Made by a program: the position numbers and the translations under genes
Origin: Prorocentrum cordatum
Taxonomy: Eukaryota; Sar; Dinophyceae; Prorocentrales; Prorocentraceae
Direction of reading: 5' to 3'
Assembly (NCBI GenBank): GCA_963575745.1
Contig: CAUYUJ010012592.1
Coordinates: forward strand, 386,437-450,436
DNA length: 64,000 nt
In this document: positions 32,877-44,800 of the stretch, piece after piece
Numbering within the stretch: the first letter of the stretch is position 1
Layout of the letters: each line of letters opens with the position of its first letter
Notes under the pieces: model-generated
Seen by the model: the letters and a program-made list of their open reading frames with translations, nothing else
Told to the model about the DNA's origin: nothing
Databases searched by the model: none

Positions 32877-35800
32877 GTGTTTCGGTTTGTCGTTTCGTGT
32901 TGCTGTCTTCCTTCGGCTGTTTGATGCATTCACCGTACTGCGAGTTCAATTCTAGAAACAGGGAGGAGGGAACGAAACGGGGCAATCAAGGAAGTATGCA
33001 AGGAATCCTGGGAATTTCTTCGGGGCCTGTGCGCCACAAGGCTTGCTCGTGTCACTGCCACCGCTAATTGTAATGCCATGCCTCTTTATCTGCCGCCTCT
33101 TTCTCAGCAGGAGGGGGAGGAGGCCATGCAGGACAGGACGAGGCTCGATGGAGCCGGGGGGGGCTGGACATGAGCTGTTTTGCCATATTTCTCGGGAACG
33201 GTGCCCAGTGGTCTTGCGGCGAGGTAGCAAAGCCAGGATGCCCCTCGAGCCTGGGAGGAGGAGGGGAGGAGAAGGAGGAGGAGGAGGAGGAGGAGGAGGA
33301 GGGTGGTGGGGGCGTGCTGGGCGAAGGCCAGGTGCGCCGTCCCCTCCCTGCCCCTCTGCGTCGGGCGCAGCTCGCCTTGGCGCGCCCGGCTAAGTCTGGT
33401 TTGCGTCGGATCGGGGCCAGCGCCGACGACAAACAAACGAATGACCTCAGAGCCCCGAATCATCAGGGGTAACTCGGGTCAGGGCTAACTCGGGTCCGTT
33501 TTTCGGGATTCCGAACCCGACTTACCCCGGACCCGACTTACCCCGGATAATTCGGGCGTCCAGAGCCCCGACTCATCAGGGGTAACTCGGGTCAGGGCTA
33601 ACTCGCGTTGGTTTTTCGGGAATCCAAACCCGAGTTACCCCGGACCCAAGTTACCCCGGATAACTCGGGCGCCCATTACCCCAGTGGTTGGGTTACATGT
33701 GATCGAATTCTTGTTTGTTGAATTGCCGATCGGCGCGGGCCCTCGCACCCCCTCCTCCCACCCCCCCCCATGGAGTAGATCTTGACAGTTTTTGGTGCCT
33801 GTTTCGAGCAGGTGGGTCTCCCCCCTAGAACGCACTGCTGCACACAGTCGCTTTAAGCAGAGGTCCGGAGCCAGACCCCCCTTCCCCCCCCCCCTTCCGC
33901 CCAATGTCGAACCGCCGAATCGAAAAACGTTCAAGATCTTTCGGTGACTTTGTGTTCTGCGTGTTTTGTTTTGGCAGCCCCGCGTATTCGCCTCGAGCAT
34001 TCTCCTTCGGTCTCGGCGAAGGGTCGGCCGGCGTGGCTTCCTAAGTGTGTGTTCCCTCGTGCGCGTGTATCGGAAGGTCAGGAGGGAAAAACACACAGAC
34101 ACAATTGACCGTCGATTCCTAGGAGCATATCGGAAGATATGGGAAGTGGGGGGGAAGACAAAAACCCAGAACATATGGGAAAATATGGGGAATCGTGTGT
34201 GCCAGGGCCCCCTGAAAGGTCCCGACGTGAAGGCACTGCTGGCCAGCAGGCTGCGGCGCTCGCGGGTCCTGCTGCTCTCGCGGGCGCCGCGATGCCCGCG
34301 GGATCCGCGGAGCAGTCGTGCCCACAGGCGGCGCGAAGGTTGTGGAGGACGAGCAATGAAGAGGAAGCATGTTGCCAACCGATTCCCAGATGTAGACAAA
34401 TGTGTAAACACGCTTCCTCATGTAAAGACAAGTTTCAGACATTTTGAGCATGCTTCAGACATGTTCAACGCATGTTCAACTCGATGATAGAGTTGTTACG
34501 GTGTCCATTGTCATGGGATCCACAACTGTCATGTGCCGCGGCCCCGACGGCTCGGGAACGCTCATCCGACAGCCGAGTCGTCGCGGTCCCTCGGCGGGAG
34601 AGAACGGGAGGAATACCTTCATGCGCCGCGGTCCCGACGGCCCGGCAACGCTCATTCGACAGTTGAGTCGTCGTGATCCTTCGGCGGGAGAGAACAGGAG
34701 CAAATACCTCGACAGTACGACTTCAAGATCATCGCGGACGAAGCGTACCAGCTCCTGAACTTCGCGCCCAGCTCGGCGGCGCGCAAAGGCTTCGCGGAGC
34801 GAGGGCCGGCGGCCTTTCTAAAGAGGACCCCCCCGCCCCCTGGAGGCCATCTTGCCTGCATCGGCGCGATCGTGGATCTGAGCGAGTAGAAGCGACACCA
34901 CAACCATCGGGCTTTGGCGAGGAGGAGGAGGTCCTGGATGCTTCTCAGAGCTGGAGAGTGGGATGTCTACACCGGGATGGTGGTGGTGATGCTGGTCAGG
35001 AAGGGCAGGGCCCTCTGAAAAAGTGTTCCCTGCACTCTTAGAAGGCTGCCCCCCCAGACCTCCGACGACCTGATTGTTGTTCGTGTTACCAGGCCCACTT
35101 GCTCTCGCTCTTCCTCGGACCTGCCCCACATCTTGGCTCGTCGTTTGACGACCCTGGACCGATCCTCAGGACGCGTCTTAGCCCAGTGTGGATTTGCGCG
35201 GTTCAGCTCCATCGACAGCGCGCAGCCTGTATCGACCCTCATTGGGTTGCTTGCTTCTCATTGAAAGGCTTCGGTGGACGAGCACCCGTTGGCGCTCACA
35301 CGCGGTCTGAGGATCATCGGCTCGAGCCGACGACAAAAAACCGCGGCGCGGCCTTGGCACATCAACATCTGCCCTTAAAACGCCCAGCGCGTTCGAGCCG
35401 CCAGGGGCGTGGGCCCGCCCCCCCCTCAACCCTGACTCCCCTACGCGCCGCTGGCCGGCGGCGTGAGCTCGATGTTCTACCACGACGACCCCGCCAACCC
35501 CCGCGTCCTCGCGATCGGCACCTTCTCGAAGCTCATCGGGCCCGGCGTCAAGGTCGGTTGGGTGCAGGCCGCCTCGGCGGCTGGCGGTAGCGCCCTGTGG
35601 GCTTCGGGGGGGGGGTCGGGGATGACGTTTCGCCGCAGGTGGGTTCGAGGTCTTCTTATGTGTGCGTCGGTTCTGGTCGGCTTGCCTGCCTCGGGATGCG
35701 TGCTCAGCAGCTGCGCCTCGCTGAGAGGCGCCCAGGGGTGCCCCGATCGTCCCGAACGGCCGCCAGGGGTGCCGAGGTATGACACGAAGACCAGGCGACG

Positions 35801-38800
35801 ACGATCGCTGGTGGGATGGGCTCATGGGGAGATGCATCGAGCCCCGCTGATAGGAACCCGATTGCCCACATACCCTCAGGAACGTTCGGTTTCGCTATCG
35901 GGGGCATCTCGCCGACTTATCGGCGATGAATCTCCGATTCCAGGTCGATGTTTCCCCCTCTGATCCCGTTCTCGGCGATCTGTCGGCGATGCATCGCCGA
36001 CGTCAGGTCGATGTTCCACCTCCCCCCCCTGAGCGGGTTCCCCCCCCTGTTCCCCCTCACCCTCGCGGCCGCGGCTTCACTCGGCACGAGAAGCAGTCAG
36101 CATGCTGTCCACGGCGGTGGGGCTGGCCAGCGGGGGCAAGGGGGTCGACAATGAGCGAAGATTGCCCTCAATCAGGCTTATACCGCCTCGGCGCAGCGGC
36201 GAGGCCAGCGCAGGCGTCAAAGATTCAGCACCATCCTGGGAGCCCGCTTCGGGCCCTGGGGCCCACAGAAAACAGCCATGGTGCGAAGCCGAAGCTGGTG
36301 TCGATAGATTTTGTGCCGTACGAGCGCGCACATTCGCCGTTGCTTCGTCCAGCCCCCACCTGTTCTCAGCTTTCTTGCCAACGGCGGGGCTGGTTGTGCC
36401 GGTCATTCTTCAGTTGTGTTGTAGCGATTGGCGAAATATATGGTTCGGTAGAGTTCGGTGTCGCCCGAATTCATTTTTCGTGGAGCGCTTGGCAGACGGA
36501 CTGGTTGAGTGGTCGCAATCGCAAGCAGGCCGTTTTATGTTTGGTGCCCTGTGGCGAAAGCCACCGCACAACCAGTAGGAGACGGACGAGGGCGCAAACT
36601 GCATCGATACCCATTGCGCGCGCAAACTATGGCACAGCATATTGCGCCACATCTGACGCAACTGATGGCGCAACTCAAGGCAAAGCCCATGGCGCAACCC
36701 ATGGTTCAACCCCTCGCGCAATCCATTGCGCAAGTTCTGCCGCAATCTCGGGCGCAACCCATGGCGCAACCCGTGGCACAGCCTGGGGCGCAGCCTACGG
36801 CGCAACCCACTGTGGAACCCGAGACGCAGCCCATGGCGGAACCTGTGCAGTTTGCCCTGCCAGCCTCTCTGGGTTTGCGCCCTGACAGTGCTCGCTGCTT
36901 GGTCTGCGAAGCGGTGGGGCCCCAGCGGCGAGCTGTCCCGTGCTCTGGACACCCTGCCTTCCTGCACCCCGTCTCCCAAAGTAAGGCTGTGCGTGGCCCG
37001 CCCAGCTTCTAGCGGAAGAGGCTCGCGCTCGCCCCGCAGATCAAACACTGTGTTCTGGACGCCTCCCTCCCGCGGGCGAGGTGCGGAGGTGAGGACCCGC
37101 CTTGGGCTCGGGATGGGCTCGGGTCTTCGGGCCGGCCTTGCGGTTTCTGTCGTGGAGCCGGTGCGTGGCCGAGGCTCGCCGTGGCCGGGAGTCTGGCATC
37201 GCTCGGACGTGTGCACGTCTTCTCGGCGAGGACCGTCGAGGACCATCCCGGACCATCGAGCAAAAAGAACATGCACGACACCGAAACATGCACGGAGAAG
37301 GGACGTCCGAGCGACGGCAAGGGAAAGCCTCCTGGTTCCTAATCTGGCCTTCCTCGCGGTAGCACGATGGCTCTCTGTCCCGGCCGCCGCGTTTGGGATT
37401 GAGCAAGCACGTATTGGGGAAGCATACGTGGAGTGCATGCGACTTTTCGGGGGCATGGTGTCAGAGTTATAAGTCTCAAGCATGCGACGGCACACACACA
37501 CACACACACACACATTCGAGTAACATAGAAGCTGTGTTGCGAGTAACACAGAAGCTGTTTTGCGCAGCGCATGGGCTTTTCATGGGTGAGTGTTGGCTGG
37601 AGCAGTTGTTTGTTTGGAATCGGTTAGAGACTCTCGTTATCAATTCAATGATCACCAGCACGATTTTGTCTGAACCGAAGTTATCTTGCACATGGAGTCT
37701 GTTCATGATCCATACAATAGGGAGGCAGCCCTACGGTGTGTTAGTTGTCCTGAAGATTTGCCTTGAAGCATGGGAGATTGAGTATTCTGCAACCGCAGGC
37801 GCACCCACAGATTCTGAAGCCGCTGATCAGCATTGGTTTCATCGACTCCGGCAACAATCCTGCCATCATGTCGTCTGGTCTGCTCAACGAGTTCATCGCC
37901 TCTGGAGACGCTGAGGGCTTTTTCATGACCTCGTGAGCTCCTGGGCCGCTGGGGCTCTTTGCTTGCTTTTGTCAGAAAGCTCAAGGTGGGACAAACATCA
38001 CCTTTTCGGAGGCCCGGGCGGCTTGCTTGCGTCTGCGTTGGGCCCTCCTCCCTGGGCCCTCCTCCCTACACTCCCCGTGGCGCTCCCGGCGCCCCCTCCG
38101 CGCGCACCGCGTGCCACGGACCCGGGGGGGGGGCGGGGACGGGAGGCCTGCGCCGACCCGTGAGATCCGCGCGGACCACCGAGCGCTTCTGTTCTATGGC
38201 GTTCTGTGTGTGCTCCCGTGGCAGGCAACCATGTCGGACACTGGAACATGTACATTACTAGTGGCGGGTTGTTTTTTCAATCCCACAGCTTTCTAGGATC
38301 GGGGACGACGTCGGGGTGGTGTGGTGTGTACTTGTTTCCCCGTTTTTTTAAGGAAAGCAACAAACATGTACACACCAGTATCCCGTATACACCAGGATCC
38401 GCGTTCACGTGCGAATTTCAGCGCAGGGTCGGAAAAAAGCGTCGGTGTATAGGGTTCGGTTCCATACATGATAGTAAGGGTGGGGCAGCTTTCCAAGTCT
38501 ACCCTTGCATCCTTGCCCCTTCAGTGTTCGGCATCCTTCGGCATTCTGCTCCGCTCCGCACGGAAAACGTCAACCTGGCGTTCCAAGGCCTTTGCATCCT
38601 TACCGCGCATCCTCACCATCCTGGTCGCGTGCATGCTGTGTCCCAGTTCGAGCCCGTCTATCTTCCGTGCTGCCCATCCATGCGCTGGGCTCGGCCGGGA
38701 GCAGGGACGCGCACCGCTCTGACGCCGCGTCGTCCGAGAGTCCCGTCGTGAGCGGGCACGTGACCTGTGCGGCCCGTGGCGCCGGCCCTGCGACCCAGGA

Positions 38801-41800
38801 TCGCGTGTGTCGTAAGGCTGGGTAGTCGAAGGCCAGACTGTCAGATTGGACTGGGCCCCAAGGGCCAATCTGGATTCGCCAGACTGGATTCGCGTTGGCT
38901 CCCTCGCCAGATCGCCCCCGTTTGCCAGATTGGGCCTGCCAGATTGGCGCCAGATTGGCTTCGACTATCCAGGTAAGGCTCAGAGGGTTGGTGGGGAGCT
39001 TTTCGGGATCCTGGGGCAGTTTGAGCCGTGCTTGGCCCTCATCGGGGCGCACGCGACGGGGGTCAGCGCTGACGGGGGTCGGCCAAACCTTCCGATCTTT
39101 TCGTGCCGAAAAGGGGTTTGGGAGCCGTGTGGGACCGACACCGCCACCCCTTCCCTGTGCTGACCAAGGTTTTGGACCTATGATGCGGACCTCCTATTTC
39201 GTATGCGACCAGCCATCCGCGTTTTGCAGCGCATGGACAGCCAATTCGGAAAACAAGAGCTAAACAGTATGATTTTCCCAGTGGCCCCATGGCTTTTGTG
39301 TGCTCTCCAATCTCAGATGGCCGCTTCCTACGCGGCTAGCAGTTCTCCCTTTTTAGAGCCGACGTGTAGTGCAACATGGCTTCGAACGAACGAACGTACG
39401 CGGACGGTTTGGGTTCGTCACATGTCCTTGGCTCATCCAGGTTGATGCTGACATGGATTAATTAGCGGAATCCCAAATTTTACAAGCGCACGCAAGAGAA
39501 ATTGGAAGTTTCAACGGGCAATCGGCGTTCCAAGTCGAGACATGTCCGCCATTTTGAAGATTTTGATGCCTGCTGGAGATCTCTTTGGAATGCCTTGTGG
39601 GCTACCTGGACCTGAACATCGTTCACACAAGACTCGGTGTTGCCGTTTGGAGAGCCATAGCAAGGAGCATCAAAGCATCGATAGTATTGCACAGTTGTGG
39701 GCACCATATTTGGTCCCATGGGACCTGGATGGCGTCTGTCCAAAGTTCCTGGGCACAACCCGACGCCGCAGACGGTTCCGAATGTCTTTCGTGCACATAC
39801 ACGTTGGCTCATCCGAGACATCTTGAAACCTCCAGGGTCATAGGGGCAATACACTATAGCCACATCGGAATGTGACGGGACGACTAATACATTCCTCCAT
39901 TTCTCTTGAACAAAAGGTTCAGGCATTCACAATTTCGATGCCGAGCATATTATTCCGGATCGTGCGTAAATGCTTCTGGGAGTGCCGTTTTGCCCAGCAG
40001 AGGTTCGCATTCGCCCGAAGTGGTTTTGATGTGTTGCGTCGAGGGCGACCCGATAGACCTACAGAGGTGCACGGTATAATTGGCAGAGTGTCTTGCATTG
40101 ACATCCTCTCTTGCGTTGATTTGCCAGCTATACAGTCTCGCCGCCCTTACAGCCGGCAAGTCGAAGGTAACGCCATCAAAGCGCATTGGGTCCCCATGTT
40201 GTATTATTGTTGTTGCTCATGCTCATGGGCGCACTCGTACCTCACACCCCTCCGTTAGGATACAATTCTTGGGAGGTCAAATTCAGAATCGGCGGCGTTG
40301 GTAGATCCGCGCTTGATAACAAGCCTCATCCCTTTCAATTCCGCTTCTTCCCGTTCACTCTTGCTTAATCCAGTTTAACATTGGGTTTCCTCTCGCGTAA
40401 TATGTCTGCCCCCTACCGGCCAGACAATTAACCACTCGAACCCACCTACGACCCGGCGATGTTGTGATTTTAATCGATTCCCCCATGCAGTCTCGGCGTG
40501 GTGTCATGGAGACCGCGTGGCGGCGTCGAGCAGACGCAGTCGCGGAATGCTATGTACACGCCGTTCGCAGCAGCAGCGACGTGGGTTCCGTACGCCAGCA
40601 GCGCGAGATCCCCTTTCGCAGACTATACGCCGTTTGCCATGAGCACCCCCGGATGGTGCTGCTTGGCGCCATGCTGCCAGCACTTGCCGTCACTCGCCGT
40701 CCTGCTCAGCGCCGAGACGTACGCGCCATGCTGGACGCTTGCGTGTTTCAGAACAGTTCGCTGTACCCAGTCGGACTGCTCTGCGTCGTGCTTGCTGCGC
40801 CCGTCGGGATGACCAGCTTCGTGGCGCCAGGTTCCGCCGTGCTGTCACGTGGTGGGCGATGGGGCCTTCGCTCTGCGCGCCGCTGGGCTGCTCAGTGTTG
40901 TCATGATGCTCGCCGTGGTACTCAGCCTCGTGTTGCTCGTGCCCGTCCTTCTGACCACTGGTAGACATCGAGATCGTGTTGCTGCGCTCCGTCGCGCCCG
41001 CCGCGCTGCTCGGTGTCGAGCTCTTCGCGCTCGCTGCGCTGCGCAGCGTCGTTCTCCTGGCGCCCGGTGGGCCGCCCACCTGCGCGCGGCCGCGTCCATC
41101 GCCGCGTTCCTGCAATGTCCCCAGGAGCTGGTCCGAGTAAGCAGATCAGCGTAGTTTCGGTGGTGCCCGTCGTGGTGGTGATTGATGGATCTCCGCGGTG
41201 TCCGTCGCGCCGCTTGGTGACGCGTTGGAGATGCAGTTGTTGCTGCTCACTGGTGTCCGTCGATTCATTTACCGTCGCGCTGATGAAACCTCTCGCACTG
41301 GTAGCCACGCAGTAAGATTGCTTGAAGCTGGCCATGGAGGAGGGGGCGGGGCAGCACGAGAGCACGATGAGCATGGTGTTTTGGAACGACATCACCCTCG
41401 CTGGCAGCAGCCCCGCCGCCACCGCCACGCCGACACCCGCAACAGAAACAACATAAGGATCAGCGACGTATTTCTGGGAGGAGTAGGGATCGGGGAAGGA
41501 ATAGTGTGGCGGGAGCGTGAGGACGGAATAATGAACGGTAGCAACAGAGAAGGGGAGGGGGAAGGGAAAACGAACAGGGGGGAGGCAGAGGAGGGAGAAA
41601 TGACACGTAAAAAAATGTAGGTGGGGATCGGGTGAGGAGGAAGGGGGGACGATGTGATACGGAAGAGGGGGAGGGAACGGTAACGGGAGGGGGAGAAGAG
41701 GGAGGGACGGAGGGAGGGGTTAAGGACGGAAGGAGGGAGCGAACGCGGGGGTAGAGGGGCAAGGCGGGAGGGAGGAGGGGGGAGGAGGGAGGAGGGGGGA

Positions 41801-44800
41801 GGAGGATCATTTGGCATCGCTCGGAGGTGTGCATTTCTTTTCTCGGCGAGGACCTTCGAGGAGCATCCTCGACCATCTGGCGAAGACAACATGCACGAAA
41901 CCGAAAAAAGCACGGGGAATGGACGTCCGAGCGACGGGGAGATCATGAGGGAGAGGGGGGATAGGGGGAGGAAGGGGGGATGCCAGGGCCAGAGACACCG
42001 ATACGACCGAGGCCAGCGAGGCAGCGTGCCGGGCACCCCCGCAGGAACTGAGGTTTCGGGAGGGAGGAGGGATGGGGGGATGAGCGTATACCACAAGTTC
42101 TTGCGTGCATTTCTGCATGGCATAAGCGAGTGCGTGGCAAGATCGAACAACTCAGCATGCCGGGTCGTAGGTGGGGTGGGGTGTTTTATGTTTCATGTCT
42201 ACCTTCATCGTTCTTAAGATGACCTCCCATGAGTCTCTTCCTGAGCACCTGTGGTTAACCAGCTTCGAGTGTCGTCACCCCTACCGGTGAGATTAACATA
42301 CCCACAGGGGATGACAATTTTAGGGGTGCGCCTTCAAGCTTGGGGGACGTCTTAAGACCGGCATCGAAACGAGGTGGTGCCAATCATAGAGATAGGCATG
42401 TGCATCAGGCTGGTCAGCGCGGATGCGCCGAGGCTGCGGGGGCGGCGAGGAGGGTCAGAGAACAACCGGCGTCGGCGCTCGCGCCCCTTCCCCGCAGAGG
42501 ACGTGTCGGCCTAAAACCCAGAAGCTGGGATGCATTGGCATGCGCCTCGCTCTCTTCGGAAGGAAGGTGAGGCGACACCGCCACCATGGGGGTCATTTCT
42601 AGCGACGGGCCAGGATGCCTTCCGAGCTGGGGGTACGGAACGTCTCGTGCGAGAGGGGGAGGCCACACCACCAGGAGGAGCCGCTGTGGCGCCTCGTGTT
42701 GGTGGCGGTGCTGTCACCACTGCTTGCTTAGTGGACGTCGATTAATGGAGAGGAAGCATGCTGCCAAGTAATTCCCATATGTCTAAGAGATGTTTCAAGC
42801 ATGTTTTAAATATGTAAAAACATGTTTGAAACATTGTTAGAATTTGTTTTGCACAGTTTAAGCATATCTTGAATTCAATGACAGGGTTGTTAGAGTGTCC
42901 ATTGTCGTTGCATCCACAATGCTTGCTCCTCCACGCCAGACGGCGCATAGTTCACGAGGCAGTCGTGCAGATGGCCCGCCGCGCCGGGCCTTGGCCAAAG
43001 GCGCCTCCCTGCTGGGCGGAGCACAGGCGCTCGGTCGCCTGCCGCGCTCTCTCTCTCGCTCTCTCTCTCTCTCTCGCTCTGTGTTTCTCTTTCTCTGTCG
43101 CTTCGGTTCGCGTCGACCCGAGAGAGAGAGAGAGAGATCGAAGGTGGATAGATTTCCTACCCTGACACGTCGATGAAGGGATTGGCCGTTTTCGGTTCGC
43201 GAGAGGGCGTCGTGGCTGTCATTCTAGCAGGCCAGGTCCGTCGGTTTCGGTCCCGGGCCGTTTTCACTAAGGGGAGGTTAACTAAAGGGAGGTTTGTCCA
43301 CCGCCGAAGAGAGAGGGAGAGAGAGGATGGGGCAGGCTTCGACCGACCGATCCAACCTCCTCGACCCGTGCCTTCGAGGAGTGCTCGGGTCGAGGAGGTC
43401 GGGCGTCGCAAGGGGGAGCGCCCAGGAGCCCTGGCCAAGCACATCGAGACCGTCTCCAAGAAGTTGGGCGCGAAGAAGGACCTCCTGGTCTCCGAGCTGA
43501 AGAAGATCGGCCCGCCTGGGCGGGTCGAATCGGCCACGCGTAGAAGGGGGTAGGGGGGGGGCTTCTTAGAAGCACCCCTGCTTCTTAGACGGCGTGGGCT
43601 TTGTCTGTAGATGTAAGGACGGCGCCTTCTAAGAAGCATTCCTCCTCCTACCGCGCCGCCAAACCGCGTCGCATGTCGAGCCGCGATCGTTTCTCTCAAG
43701 CAGTGGCGTGGCGTCCTGACTTGCCCTATGAGTCTACCGATCAATGCTTGCACGAACAATTGCAACATCCCTGGCTGGGACAGTCTTGTTTTGTTATGTC
43801 TGCTGCTTGCTCGTTCATGTTGTATGTTCCAAACCAGAGCTTGCCTCTGTATGGGGTCATAGCGGATTCATACGGTTAGGTGGGGTGCGTGCGTCGCCGA
43901 TTTCAGTGGCTGGCCCGTGTGCCCCGGTGCCTGGGGGGTACCCGGGTGCCTGGGTGCCCGGGTGCTGGAGGTGCCCTGCCAGGGGTGCCCAGAGGTGTCC
44001 GGGGGTGCCGGGGTGCCCGGATGCTCTGGTGCTCTATCGCCCTATAGTCCTATAGCCCAATAGCCTAATAGCTATATAGCCCTGTAGCCCAATAGCTTTA
44101 TAGCTCTATAGCCCTGCAGCCCTATAGCCCAATAGCCCAATAGTCCTATAACCCTACCTATACGACCACCCTTCGGGTGAGAAGGAGGTTCGGGGGGGGA
44201 GGAACCAACGTCTCACTCGATCGGTCTCACTATCGATCTCACTATCGATCTCACAATCGGTCTCGCTCGATCGATCTCACTCGATCGATCTCACAATCGA
44301 TCTCATTCGATCTACTTCATTCGATCGATCTCACCATCGATCTGACTATCGATCTCACAATCGATCCCACTAATTATCGATCTGACTATCGATCTCACAG
44401 TCGATCTCACTATCGATCTCACAATCGATCTTCCATTCGGTCACACTATCAATACCACTATCGATATCACAATCGATCTCACAATCAACGTCATCATCAT
44501 CATCACCAACATCATCGTCATCAACGTCATCACCATCATCAACATCATCATCGTCATCATCGGGGCACCATCATCATCATCACCTCATCACCGTCATCAT
44601 CAACCTCATCATCACCATCATCATCATCATCGGGGCACCATCATCATCATCAACATCATCAGCATCGGGACACCATCATCATCATCATCATCACCATCAT
44701 CGGAACACCATCATCATCACCATCATCACCTCACCATCATGAACATCATCATCAACATAATCGTTTTCATCGGGGCACCATCATCATCATCATTAACAGC

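Noticed and set aside
36509-37012. Open frame with Met-Ala-Gln-Pro repeats
   Set aside because: Follows from a 12-bp minisatellite inside an intron; the opposite strand is equally open with Gly-Leu-Arg repeats.
37933-38300. Further aminotransferase exon after exon d
   Set aside because: Exon d joins exon e in frame with uninterrupted family-like sequence, so no piece is missing between them.
44036-44154. CCCTATAG repeat as a telomeric tract
   Set aside because: The plant/alveolate-type telomere unit is CCCTAAA; this 8-9 bp unit differs, is degenerate and lies internally at three places.
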